Part shown: in pieces, positions 36,781 through 49,564 of the stretch
How the letters are laid out: each line of letters opens with the position of its first letter
How positions within the stretch are numbered: the stretch's first letter is position 1
Assembly (NCBI RefSeq): GCF_001039355.2
Contig: NW_019775498.1
Span: 5,914 to 69,913 of the forward strand
Source of the DNA: Lingula anatina
Taxonomy: Eukaryota; Brachiopoda; Lingulata; Lingulida; Lingulidae
Length of the DNA: 64,000 nucleotides
Direction of reading: 5' to 3'
Made by a program: the position numbers and the translations under genes
Notes under the pieces: model-generated
Told to the model about the DNA's origin: nothing
What the model saw: only the letters and a program-made list of their open reading frames with translations
Databases searched by the model: none

Positions 36781-39322
36781 TTCATATGCGTCATTAAATA
36801 ATCCTACCCATGAAACCGTTTCTTGGAACATAATTGGAAACGCTTGAATCAGGTGCAAAGTGTTACTTGCTGTTTGTTTCTCCTTCACCAGTTATTTTGA
36901 CAAATGGCAAATTCGCCCCAAAGTGAGATGAAAATCTCAACACGGAAAACGAGTAAATCCTTATCAGAACACAAGCTTGTGTAACAGTACTAGGAAACGG
37001 TAGAAGGTGCTCCTCACCTCCTGCACCGTCCTCACTTGGTACGTTTTTGATGCCTGTTGGATTTTCTCGGAAGTTTTCAAGCAGACATACAAAGACTGCA
37101 GTAGAAGACTAAGTGACAAGAAAATATCCTGATAGAAGTCAGACGCCACTGTTGTTTTTAATGTTACAAGTACAAAAAGTTCTTGTTACTCATTATTGCC
37201 ATCTGTTTTCTTCGCTTATTTTTCACAGATACATCCCAGTGGATTAATGAATTCCGAATATTATTGCACAATTTCCTTAGTCAAATGTCATCTTAAATGT
37301 CAACTGACAAGCTAATCCCTCTCGCGAATTCGCACAATTGTATATATTCGTTAATTGTGAATTGATACATTCACAATCTTCAATCTGATATAGTAGTACT
37401 AATTGACTGAGTCACGATTTCTTGTTGGCAGAACTTATTTCTTTTAAAGGACACACGAAGGTCGGATACATGGCGCTTATGTACACCTTGTCACTTCAGC
37501 GCTGACAACTTTTAGTTCTTTAGATGTTGCTAACGAGAATACATGTAGGCCTATGTATAAGCTTCTGCATCCCTGCGTCTTGGGCGTGGCTGAGAAAAAT
37601 TAAGTGTACGCTAATTCTAAGGACTGATTTTTTAACGTGTGGGCACAGACCATGGCTGAAGGCCATGGGGAAGATTAATTATAAATTTACCATGTTTTGA
37701 CCCTAAATAAAAAAAAAAAAAAGGCTAGGCGCCGGGGGCCTTTGGGCGGCGGGGGGGGAGGGGGGGGGGTCCTCCCCCTAGAAAATAATGAAAACTAAAG
37801 CATAAACTGTTGTAATTTAGAGTCCTTTAAACCAAAGATTAATACTCGTAAAATAAGCTTGGCAAGCATTTTATTTTTTGAAACGAGCACCAGCTGAGCC
37901 TCCATTTTGTTGGTAATATGACCATTAGCATGTATGAAACACAGTGGAATACGTAAATAAGCAATGCGTGGCTGAAGAGTATTGCTATTGATTACAACTG
38001 ATGAATAAAATTGTTTTGAGGTATTTTTAACACATATCAAATCCACATCATTGAATTCAAGAAGGAAAGTAAGATTTTTGATGATAAATCATCGAGAATT
38101 TTCTAATTCCCTTGTTTACCTTTATGACGTCTTAGTCATTGACGCCGTGCCTATTGCTTTTTGATTGATAAAAGATTACCATGAAGAGTAGATATATACA
38201 GTTTCTTGGGTGTCTTAGCTAGAAATTATGTGCCAAAGTAATTCTTGTTAGTTTTAATTAGTTTTAAAATCAGTTCTTATAATCGGCCAGGGGTGGTTGA
38301 CTAGAAAAAACTGTGTAGTACCTGAAGGCAACCAACATGGGGCTCTTTCACGCAACACAAAATGGGGAATTTATAATTTTTTCAAAAGTAGGTTAGTATC
38401 ACCTTTTTAACATGGAATTTGTACTAAGTACGATTTTCATTACTTATATAAAGTTATTTATATTTTATTCTCTATCTTTCTATCCAAAAAGCTTTTTGAA
38501 TTTACATGTGTGCGATCACTGGGTACAGAAAGCTGTGCCCCTATGCGTTGCATATAAAATTGAATGATCCTTATAATACTAAGACGAAATTGATGTAAGT
38601 GGACAATTTGTTAGACTAGGAGGCTGGAAAAAGAAAGGCTCTACATTGACGTATTAAATCTAGGCACATTAAAAGAAATAAATCATTTTAAAAGATACTT
38701 CGCCAGCTGTTTTCTACTTAAGAAGCATGACGTAAAGTCGTTTCCACCCTCCCACAAAGATCATGAGCACGTGATTGATTCGTCAGTGTGAGACCCCGGA
38801 GGTCGGTGCTATGACCCACAGGTGGAAAACACGTTATGACTATTCTTATATTCATTACACAATAATATATATAAAACAAAAACATTTTACCAAATCTAAT
38901 TAATGTTAAGTTTTCAATTTCTGCTCAAGCTGGTACCTTCAGTCGAGGCAGAACACGGTTATTGTTACCTTATATTACCCCTGAAGCTGTCATAAAATTT
39001 TCCTGGTTAAAAAGAAAAATGACACTTGGTTTTCATTAGCTCGACGGGAAACTTGAGGCCATGGAAACAAATACTGACAAATGCACCCCCTGTAAGTAAT
39101 GAATTAAGACAAATCATTACACGTTGCTTCACTTTCCTTTTGTATTATACCCTGGTACTAAGTAGTACATGTAATGAATCATGGATAATAAAATAGAAAG
39201 TGAAAGGCCGAGTGTGATTGTATCTTTCAATGACAAGTGATTAAGACGAAGTGCACGTATAATCGGTTAACCTGGCGCAGCAAACAGTGTAATAATGCAA
39301 AAGGGCTCAATCAGAACAAGTT
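36781..39322. other. Intergenic DNA
   Basis: No supported gene. Contains a G-rich tract at 37729-37776 (runs of eight and ten G separated by A) that could form a G-quadruplex, and otherwise AT-rich sequence. Confidence 0.45.
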
Positions 39323-39326
39323 GAAC

Positions 39327-39483
39327 CGAGGACTAACAGATCCGCGGATCAAATATGGCCCATCCAATTGCAAGCTTGCTGCATAACCCCCTCATAGACA
39401 CTGAATACATTCCCCGAGCGGATTACGGGGTAAGCTTTAAAGTGGGTTGGCCATATTTGATCCACGGTTCTATTAGTCCGAGG
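39327..39483. repeat. Foldback element, ~40-bp inverted arms
   Basis: The left arm 39327-39366 (CCGAGGACTAA, GGATCAAATATGGCC) is the near-complement of the right arm 39444-39483 (GGCCATATTTGATCC, TTAGTCCGAGG). The ~77-bp centre is unrelated. No flanking duplication is clear; it resembles a small MITE. Confidence 0.65.
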
Positions 39484-40410
39484 ATCACCTTTGGTTGCGA
39501 ATGCGTCCATAGTCATTTTACGCATTTTACGTGGAAGTTTCCGGGACATTACAGAAATCATGGTAATCTGTACAAATTTCCAGAAGCTTATACACTTTAG
39601 CAATCTCTAGAAGTAAACTAAGTGACGAGGGAGCTATCTCTGTTTCTATCTGTTGTCGTATATAGTGTACATGTAGGCGTTGACATTTACCATTAGAGTA
39701 CTAGTATTACTGCTTACTGGGTAATGCGAGCACGTGAATGTGAGCTTATTCTAATGCTGGTGGTAAAACCGGTAAAATGCAGAATTGGAAAATGTGTGTG
39801 TGTGTTATTTAGATAAAAATGCAAAGGATCGACCATTGCTGTAATCTTATCGCCGCCGTTAGGAACCTGATGGAGTTCAACCTCCATTCGATTCCTAAGG
39901 GTTACATCAGGTTACAGGTGGAGTACGCTAACAATCACGATGGATCAAAACAATCAGAACAATGGGAGAATCAATGACAAAAAAATAAATAAATAATTAA
40001 ATAAATAAATAAAAAAAAAAATAATGGTCAAACTAAAGATTTTAGAAACAATGTTGTTGGATCAGAATTTCGGTATCTCTTGTTTTACAGATAGGAATTA
40101 TTTCACGAGTATATTAGACGTTATTTTAGTAGGTCTTTTTGTACATTGTGCATGTGTGTATCTGTATCTGTAACTGTACCAGTAAAAAAAATTAAACATG
40201 CATTTGTCTTTTACTTTATTAATAATGAAAACAACCTATTACTCTTAAATGCATACATATTAAAGCAAAATTAAGAATGGTCACCAATTAAGTATATGTC
40301 AACAAAATTTTGGTAGTTAAATATGCAGCACAAAAATATATAAAACTCAGTAATTGTTTATTTGTGCTAATATCATAACCCATGTAAGAAGCGAGTTCAT
40401 ATACTACCCT

Positions 40411-40418
40411 TATATATA
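40411..40418 (+). promoter_or_regulatory. TATA box of tRNA-Sec (type 3 Pol III promoter)
   Basis: TATATATA at -32 to -25 relative to the tRNA-Sec 5' end. A PSE-like ACCCATGTAAGAAGCGA lies around -67. Animal tRNA-Sec genes use such external elements. Confidence 0.65.
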
Positions 40419-40442
40419 CTGGGTCATGAGAAATTACAAAAC

Positions 40443-40529
40443 GCTCGGATGAATCTCAGTGGACTGGGGTGCAGGCTTCAAACCTGTAGCCGATTAGCGT
40501 CGGAGTGGTTCAATTCCACCTTTCGAGCG
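40443..40529 (+). tRNA. trnau1: Selenocysteine tRNA (anticodon TCA)
   Basis: 87-nt gene with the features of eukaryotic tRNA-Sec. It has a long acceptor stem beginning GCTCGGATG and closing TTTCGAGC plus discriminator G, and an anticodon stem GCAGG/CCTGT (G-T closing pair) with loop CTTCAAA, anticodon TCA at 40478-40480. The long variable arm is GCCGATTAGCGTCGG, and the T arm GTGGTTCAATTCCAC. Compensating changes in the acceptor (T3-A instead of C-G) and in the variable arm relative to the vertebrate gene argue that it is functional. A TTTT terminator follows at 40532-40535. It reads UGA as selenocysteine. Confidence 0.93.
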
Positions 40530-41360
40530 CCTTTTGTTGTACGCTGCAAGTGCATGTGTATTTTCTACTCAGAAAAATATCCATGTACAATTTATTCATA
40601 GTGTTGTTAATCATTTAAGAAATTGAAATGAAATAAATACTGACCGACTTGCCACTTGGTATATTTGGTCGAGCCATTTGCTGATTACTTACGAAGTTAG
40701 TAAACAAATCTATGCTAAAATAATTAATCAGTGTTTTTTTTTAAATCTCATAAATACGTGTATTGTATTGTAGGTGCATTCATTCATTTTAAAAAGTCTT
40801 ATCTAATCAATCAAATATTTAACTAAGAAATTATCAAACAAATAATTTAATCAACCAATACATCAGATATTCTTTCAATTGATTAATGGAACATTGATGC
40901 AACTGATGGCAGATTATGATAGCTTGATTTAGGTCCTTTTAAGGAAACTGAATCTCGGGTCACCCCTCGGGCCCGGGTCATTGCTGGTTAATCTAAGGTT
41001 AATCATTCGTCTGCTCATTGATTTATTCGTTTATTCGTTCATTTTGTCGGTAGTATATGTTCTGATGTATTGTGAAACATTGTATCCCTCCTCCTTCAAT
41101 TTACTGCTGTCATTCGTCGTTCAGAAAAATAGATGGAACTGTCTTATCTTGACTGATGGCGATACGTGACCCTCGACTTATCGGTGTCATTTAAGTCCCC
41201 ATTTTCATTTAGAAGGAGGAAGAAGCAATCGGCAATCCTCGGCCAATTCCGCAAGCTCCATACTAACCTCGGATGTGATAGGCGGAGAAATATGCACCAA
41301 ATCCATGCATTTTGTCCGCCGGAAATGCCTTCTCACTCAATCGATTATTCCACTTCTAAG

Positions 41361-43394
41361 ATGTCTGCCAATGTTACCCCTGATTTTTTTGTTTCTTTAA
41401 ATTTTGCCAAACAATGTACTAAAATTAACTTTGATTTGAAGGAAAAACAGCTGGAGACGTTACAGAATTTATACTACGGACATGACACTTTGGCGGTTTT
41501 ACCGACGGGCTACGGTAAAAGCATTATTTTCCACCTGCTTCCCTTTTTATTTCAGATGAAACTTGGTCGGAAGCATCAAATGATTTGTTTAATAGTTACC
41601 CCTTTAAATTCTATAATGCAAGACCAAGTCCAGGCATTGTCAGAGCGTGGAATAACTGCGTGTTATATGAATGTGGAAGGAACAGGTGCCAAAACCTTCG
41701 TAGCGTGTAAAAGGTATGTGCGTTTTGAAGTGTTCTCTAAAATTTAATAAGAGTTAAAATTTATATATATTTCTTAAGTTACAAAATATCTAAACAATTT
41801 TCAAGAAGACTTTTATATTGAAAATATTTATTTGTTTATGCGTATTTAACACGAAAATGCGACAGGAAAAAGTTGATGCCCGTCAATGTAAACTTGAAAA
41901 TCAGACCGTCTTCCGGAAGACCCAGAATACGGCCTCAATACGCCCCTGAATTAAGGATAAAAAAAAGAAATGCCTTGTAATAACATGGACCTAACTACGA
42001 ATGGTAAGCAAATATACGTAAGATTGCAAAAAATGTGTTTCCGGTAATCAGACCAACTCTATTTTTACCCTTTGACCCTTCTTGTTTTTATTCAAAATTT
42101 GCATTTTTGTCTCAGATGCTGTAAAAAAGTGCCTATCCAAGTGTTTTTGCTTTTGTTTGTTTATTCATATATGTATGTTTATATATGACCAAAAAAAAAT
42201 TTTGGCATGTTTCCAGAAACAATATTTTTCATTTGACCCCTTAATAAAAATTTTGATTCAATCATACACAGTAAAACATTTGTCAAGGTTCAATTCCTTC
42301 CCTAAGCTTCAAAACGCATGTTGTTGGTTGGCAAGTGGGCAAATTGCTTAGTGGCCCCGCCTTGACTTATGTTTATAGTGTTTATAAAAGATTGTCCGAA
42401 AAATTGAATGTCATTTACATATATTAATTAAATGCATTTTCAAGTCTCTGGAAAAATATGTGTAAGACTTTGTAAGAAAAAATGAAAGGCATTTATTTAA
42501 CATAAATATTAATTAAATGCATTTTTATCAAGTCAGATTGGTGTGAAAATTATTTACAATTCTCTTTTTTTAAGGGGCAAAGAATTTAGAAATTCCTTTG
42601 AAAAACTTGGACAATTGACCTGCCTTTTTCCAAATGTGCCTCATTTGGCCCTTACTGCAACTGCAACAAGATCAGACATGACAAGGCTTTCAGCAGTTTT
42701 ACAGTACAGAAACACAAAATTTGTCATATCAAATACAGACAGACCCAACATTTATCTAGAGGTTCGAAATCGTCTTCCAAATATTCACAAATTTGAAAAA
42801 TTTGACAACATTCTTGAAGAGATTGTATTGGAAATTGGTGAAAAGCTTGATAAGTATCCAGTAACCATTGTTTACTGTGACAATTTGGAAGCAATAGGGT
42901 ACGCCTATGTTTATACTGAACAGAAACTTGGATCCAGGGCCTACATACCAGAGGAACAAGTTCCTGAAAATAGAATTTTTGGACAGTACCACAAAGATTA
43001 TTCTGAAAAAATGAAATGCCACATTGTCTCAGAGCTGTCAAAACCAGAGCCTAAACTTCGACTAGTTTTTGCATCTGTTGCTTTGGGCATGGGACTGAAT
43101 GCCCCATCGATCTCTCAGATCATTCATTTTCGCCCACCAACTACTTTAGAAAAGTACTTCCAAGAAGTAGGTCGCGCTGGACGTTCTGGACAGAGCGCTA
43201 AGGCTATCATGTACTTCAACAAAAATGATGTGGCCAGCAATCGAAAGGGTTTGGATCCTAGCATCAAGGGATATGTCAATACAGAAGAGTGTTTACGGAA
43301 ATATCTTATGAAATATTTCGGGTTTGATTCTGTCCAGTACAGTGGAAAACCTGAACTGTGCTGCTCAAATTGCAGAAAAATGCAGATATCATAA
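41361..43394 (+). CDS. RecQ-like DNA helicase, lacking the DEAH exon
   Basis: Superfamily 2 helicase in two exons, 41361-41713 and 42575-43394, joined in phase (AG+G). Exon 1 has motif I (VLPTGYGKS) and motif Ia (VTPLNSIMQDQVQALSERG). Exon 2 begins at the FRNSFEKLGQL block, which in RecQ follows DEAHC-x-W directly, then has motif III (ALTATATR), V (FASVALGMGLNAPSISQIIHF) and VI (QEVGRAGRSGQ). It ends with a RecQ-type zinc cluster (C...YFGF...CCSNC). About 45 residues containing Walker B DEAH are absent and are not found in the 861-bp intron. The intron holds a truncated MITE instead. As read, the 390-residue product should not hydrolyse ATP. The Met at 41361 is chosen because the inverted repeat lies upstream. 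Confidence 0.75.
41875..41948 (+). mobile_element. Truncated CAGGGG-type MITE in helicase intron
   Basis: Right half only of the 36608 family: CCCGTCAATGTAAACTT, GACCGTCTTCCGGAAGACCC, GGCCT and the end CGCCCCTG. It sits where a DEAH-coding exon is expected. Confidence 0.75.
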
Positions 43395-44749
43395 CTAAAC
43401 TTGACAAAATTTAAAAGAAAGTGATGTACTGATTTATTTCATGCTCAAGTTCTGATATATATATATATATATGTACTATTTTTGTATTTCAACTGGAATG
43501 AATAACTCAATTATATGTACAGGTATTATAATTATGTAGTTCAGTGTTATTTCCTTTTGAAGAACACGTGCTACAAACAAAAATTTTATGTATGTATGGA
43601 TTTAATTGATGCATACATCAAATCTCTTTTTAAATCCAATTCACATTTACTTTTTGCTAACACCTTACAAATTCATACAATTTTAGCATCTGATACATGT
43701 AGGGCATATAAATGAAACATTATAGTTGTAACTTTCATGATTAAGAAAAAAAGTTAGTTAGCATCTGCCCTTCAGAAATTATAACTTTGGTCATTTTTCA
43801 AAGCATTTTAATGCATTTAATGCATTTAAAGCATTTTTATTAAAATACTGTACACCACTTATACCAGTTTTTGTTAAATACAATGCAAGGTCATGTAAAT
43901 GCCCTCTTACAAAATTAGTAAGATCACTATGTGAAATGTTGAATTGTAATATTGAGACAAATTTACATGTATTGACACACATGTTTACAAATATGGGCAA
44001 TGGAGAAGGTATACAGTCTGCCTATATGATTACAAGCAATGAAATATTGCATTCAAATTTGACTGGTAATTGAAATTTGTTTAAACCAACAACACAAGTC
44101 TTTGAACAATCATAGTAAATATAATATGATTCTGAAGCACTGTACATATTTAAAATCACCCCAATGAATGCAAAATGTATTTGAATTATATATATATATA
44201 TATTTGTGAATGGCAATAAACATTATGTAATGCTGACTGAGGTATAGTTCATTTGACAATAATTCCCTTTTCAAAATTGTTCATCTAGAAGATTTACATC
44301 AGGCCTATCCTCCTATAAGACTAGGCACTGAATGGTCCTGAATTCACCGGTAGATCGGACCACACTGCCTGTTTTCAAGGTGTGCTTCAGTACGCAATTC
44401 ACAGTATCATACATCTGAACAAATTTTGAGATTAGATGTACTACTTTCCAACCCCGCTCAGAATCATCGCTATCACATCCTGTACTAGGCAAGAGCAGTG
44501 TTGCGTCTGATACTCCGAAGTGCGAAGTCTGATAGTTGGGTAGGCCTCTACATGTACAAGTATGAACTGAAGTGATGCACAACTTTATGCAATGGTATTA
44601 TGTTGTACTGAAGATTATATTCTTAAAACTGAAGTGATGCTCTTGCCAAGACTTTCAATGCATGTGGTACAAAGTGCAAAACAATTAAATGGTGAATTAC
44701 ATATATGAAGATCAAACATAAATGTCAAACAAAACGGAACATGCCATAT
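43395..44749. other. Spacer between the convergent helicase and DUF6589 genes
   Basis: Non-coding, AT-rich, with AT dinucleotide runs near 43460 and 44188. No gene supported; it carries both 3' ends. Confidence 0.5.
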
Positions 44750-47700
44750 TCAATCATCCTCATCATCTCCATCCAAGTCAAAGATTGATACCCCAAGCTT
44801 GAGGCGTTTTACAGTTGTTAACACATGATTTTTGAATTTGGTCTTGTCAAAATCAAATGGTGATTCAGTGACCTTAAGTGATGGTGAAAGTTGTCTGCCT
44901 GGAATGTTATTCCAGACATTCATCTGTTGGAGGTCATTTACCAAGGTGTTCAGATCGGTGTTTTCAGCCCTTTTCTTATGACTGGTTTGTTTTTTTTTAA
45001 TTTTCAAAGCATCATCAAAGTTTGCTGAAATGTTACTGATTACAGGGGCTGCTTTTGAAATGGTCACTATGGCATGTTCCGTTTTGTTTGCACCTAATCC
45101 CCTGATCATATCTTTTAAAACCCTGACCTGGTTTTCCTTCTGCATGTCAGCAGCTTTATTGTTGCCTTTCCCTCCTTTTGGATTTACATATGATGATAAG
45201 CGCACACGCATTGAAAGTCTTGGTGAGAGCATCACTTCAGTTTTAAGAATATAATCTATGCATTCAACAAAGTACTTTGATAGAACACTGTGGCTATAAA
45301 AGAACGGTATCATCATTTTAAGTATAACATTTGTACGATAAATGTCTCCTTCTTTGATTGTGTCTTTGAAGTTCAGTACAACATAATACCATTGCATGAA
45401 GTTGCGCACATAGTTGTTCAAGTCGTCTGGAGCCTGCATTACAGACATGTTGACCACTCCATCTTGCACTGTGGTTCCTGTCTTAACATTCATTCCGTCA
45501 TCCTGCATGGAAAAATAGTTAAGAATAAGATTTATAGTAATCAATTAATTAAATGGAAATACTAGTAAATCTATAAAATCTTGAAAATGACATACATACA
45601 TCAAGCTGAAAATGAGCTAAGCTACAGCTCAGGATCTCCTCCATTAGAACATGAAAGATTTCCTCTTTTTGTTTGTTCTGCATATACTTCATGTTGTTTT
45701 TTAGCAAATTATGTTTAGGACTGTCATCCATGTTTTCCATTTTGAAAAATTTCATGGCAAGAACCAGAAGATATGCCTTCCCTACTAGTAGAACAAAATC
45801 TTCATGTGCCTAAAATATATAATAAAATATAAGAAACTGAAAGAAAAGATTTAGGATACCTTTCATGTACAATTGTAAGCAATATGGATGCAATGTTTAT
45901 GTACTGTACTAATTCCAATATATATATACATTTTTATTGGGTTATATAACAAATCCATTTAAAAATACCTCTGATTAATGTACATATAAATGAAAGTCCA
46001 TGACTACACCCTTGCCTTTTACTTTATGCTGATGTGATTTAAGAAATTTTAAGGAAAGTGTTCATGAAATTACTACATTTACTAACCTCGAACCTGCTTT
46101 TCACTTGACCATTTACACTTGTTCTTTGAATGAGCAGTTTCATATTTGCTAGAGTTGCAGCATCTCGGCCACATTCTGGTGAAAAAAATCTTTTGAATAA
46201 CTTCTGAAACATAAAATACTTTACTTATTTAATATTATACTTTCACTGTTACCAAAACATCTTCAATGTTACCATTTAAAATATGCAATATTCATATTGT
46301 TTTCAATTGTCCATTAAAGATAAATAGCTAAATATTTTAATCAAATTAACAGTTCAAAATTAGATTATAGCAAGTAACCTCCAGAAAATCCATCAAAGTG
46401 TGAAACATTTCCACTATTATTGGATGGAGATGGTCCAGTCTCTCTGTTTGTGTATAGCATCCTCTTCTTAAGTTCTTGGCACATTGAAGATTAACCCTGG
46501 TCAGCTGATCACCACCTACTACAATCTTTAATCTCTCCAGATCTCCACCTGTAATGCATACAAGGCTAGAACTGACACAACTTTATTATGTATGAACTCT
46601 ATGTACTAAAACATGCCAATGAAATCAGATTAGAAAATCAAAACTTATAAATATCCCACACTTACAACACTAACTAATTAAAGTGCTAATTTAGCAAGCT
46701 TTCTGATGATTTGCTCTTTAGCATTCATAGTGATAATGATCAATATTAAAAAATGTTATTGATTTAATATGATGAAATACCTCTTCCAGCTTTAGAATAG
46801 ATGGTGTTTACATGGTTTTCCAACTCATTCATAATCTGAATGCACTGATCATGAAACATTTCATTCTTCAACTGTAAAGGAAGCCAAAAAATGTTTGACT
46901 TTTGACACATCACTTTCTCCATATCATGGGGAATATGTTTTGGTATGATGGCATTCATCCAATCTAGTCCCTTAATATTTTGTGCAAGTTCTCTACCAAT
47001 CAAATATTTGAGTGACGTTCGGTACAGAGTCATTTCATCAGCAGTTGGAATAAACACTTGGACATCAATGTTGTTAGGATCTCCAGCTGCTGTTGTGTCT
47101 TCAAGATGGTCCAAACGTACACGGTCAAATGTGAAATCAGTAGCGAAATAGTGCAAGTCTTTGTTCTTGTTGTTCAATCTGATGTCATTTGTTTTCACAT
47201 ATATGTCTAAATTATCACCATTAATTTTGCCATCCATACCACTGGCACAATTCCGGACGATTTGGTCAAAACTGTAATCGGAAAAGTTTCCAAGCAGGTG
47301 TCTTTTAGATTCATGTGACAAAGTAATGTGAACTTTGTTTAACCTCTGGAGCAGCTAAAAAAAAGATTTAAATATTATTAAATGGTATTTAATAATCAAT
47401 TCAATTTTTTTAAATACATTTTTTGAAGAAGATTAAAGACATTTGGTTTGAATAGCTAGAAAAGAAATGCTTCACCAATTAAGAACTAAAAGACCATGTG
47501 TATATATACATACCTGACTGTTTACCTGACATCAACTTCCATCATGATGTAGTTGTGCTTTAATAACTTATGATGTAAATACTGAAAGTAACACTGTAAA
47601 CATAACAAAATAACAAACAGTTAATTTAGATTAACATAACAAAGGTAAATTAACTATAACCATCTATACACTTACAAAACATTATTTGGTTATTTTGAGG

Positions 47701-49540
47701 TTAAAAAATATAAAGTAGTAATTAATGAGTTTATATATTTTTGCTTTCTACATAGGGACCCCCCCCTTTCCAAATAAATATTTATGGACAATGAGTCATT
47801 CTTGCCCGAATAGATTGTTAAAAATGCTTTATTTCATTAAAAGTTGAAAAACAGACTCATATTTTTGATTTGACAGCAGATGATAGTAAACTGCATAGAA
47901 TTAGGACTCTTTCATGTGCAGTGTATAGAGGGTTCTAATAAGTCAAATAAAGAGTATTGTGGTTTCTTAAGTAAAGATTTGCATGTATTTTACACTCAGA
48001 GTTGAAAATATTTAAAATTTTGAATGCACTTTTGCACAGGTCATATATGAAACCACTTACACCTTGTTTGACATCATGTTAGTATAAAACAAAAAAAATC
48101 TTAATGCAATAAATTTTTTAATAAACATGATTAAACAATACCTCATTGTCTGCATGATACTGTATGGCAAGAGCTGTGTAGATTCTTTGCACAGCAGAAA
48201 TCTTCTTGTTTCTGGCATGCAGGATCATTCCGTAGATGGTCCCAATCATCGCAACCTTGTTCTCATCACAAATATTTTGTCCTAGACAGGTAGCCAACAC
48301 ATGCAACAGGAAAGGGCAGTTACGCTCCAACTCATTCACACCTTTAGCAAAGCAATTGTCGTTCATCAAAACTTCTGGGTTTCGTTGCCATAACACACTA
48401 ACCCCAGGTTGACACAGGTTTTGCAATTGTGTGTCCAGCTTCACTAGTTCATCAGATAATGGGTATGAATGAACAGCAGATATGGATCTCAAATGTTCAT
48501 CACTTTCTTTGGTCTCTGATACCTCACAGTAGTCGTGATCCTGTTGAACATTAAAATTAACTGTACTTTCAACTCCTCCCTGGGATCTAGTGTAACCATG
48601 GTCAAATAAACGGTCTGGTAGGCATGTAGCAGGTAAAGTTTCCTCTTCAGGTTCATTGACAACTGACATCAAACATCTACGAGCTTTAGATTCTTTGGTG
48701 GAAGATGTGTTTTCAACAGCATTTTTGCTTAACTTTAACCTTTTCAACTTTTCAACAGAGCTAAGTAAATTTTCAACCACAGTTTTTTTCTTCAATGCAG
48801 ATGGTGGTGTTTTTGACAGTCTTTTGGTACGTTGCATTGACTCAATCTGTTGTTTATAAGTTATTAAGGCATCCTTTCGGAAAGCTACTGCTGCAGAGCA
48901 TTTATTGAAACAGACCTCACAAAGTTTCAAACCATCTATCAGAGAGACGTCCTGTATTTTCACTCCTAAAAATCACAAAAATTTTACTGTGTTTCACATA
49001 ACACATAGCACACAATAAATAATACATCATTATATGTGGTCAGGCATAACTAATCCCCAGTTGTTCAATTTTAATTATAAAATTATATATAACAACTTTT
49101 TTTGGGGGGGGGTTGAAAATTAAATGCATGTTTTTTTTCTAAAGGGTAGGATAGTACACTTTTTTAAAAGTCAAAGTCAAGTTTGGATAACTGTAAACAT
49201 ATATGTATCTCAAACTGACTGAAGCCATAAATCAGTCACATACATTTTATTGATTTGGTTCTGATTTTTCTTTTGAGAACTTTATATATATATATATTTT
49301 CATGTATACATGCACACACTGCGGATTTACATTTACTATTAGCAGCTGTCTAGTGTCATTACCAACTGCAGTGTATAAGTCAATATCAAGAAAATTACCT
49401 AAAAAATCCTCAACTACATCCTGATAAAGTTCTTCTATAGCCTTCTTTTGGATGAAAGAGTGCAACCTCCTGGTTGCTGAGGCACAGAGCAAACATGAAC
49501 TCAATGGGATTAGTTTTTGTGGAGTTTCTGATTCCATCAT
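44750..49540 (-). CDS. ZAD-like zinc finger / DUF6589-type protein (putative transposase)
   Basis: Eight minus-strand exons, about 960 residues: 49363-49540, 48142-48965, about 47537-47581, 46781-47354, 46379-46548, 46087-46203, 45600-45809 and 44750-45502. Phases agree except at the end of the third, where two donors are possible. The N-terminus has CLLC in exon 1 and CEVC in exon 2, with a helical spacer and a FRKDALITYKQ tail, like a ZAD zinc module. The core has the DUF6589 pattern: GDNLDIYVKTNDIR with LHYFATDFTFDRV, later VVGGDQLT, then CGRDAATLANMKLLIQRTSV and a helical AHEDFVLLVGKAYLLV. The acidic residues in GDN and GGDQL would suit a catalytic role, but function is unproven. The C-terminus is basic then acidic (DLDGDDEDD). 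Confidence 0.7.
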
Positions 49541-49564
49541 GTGCGCTTCATGATTGATAATCAC

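Noticed and set aside
36964-37149. Minus-strand frame with leucine-rich start (MASDFYQDIFLSLSLLLQ)
   Set aside because: Only 61 codons, no recognisable family and no partner exons found; kept as intergenic.
39840-39925. Short inverted blocks AACCTGATG / CATCAGGTT
   Set aside because: Arms too short and interrupted to call a defined element.
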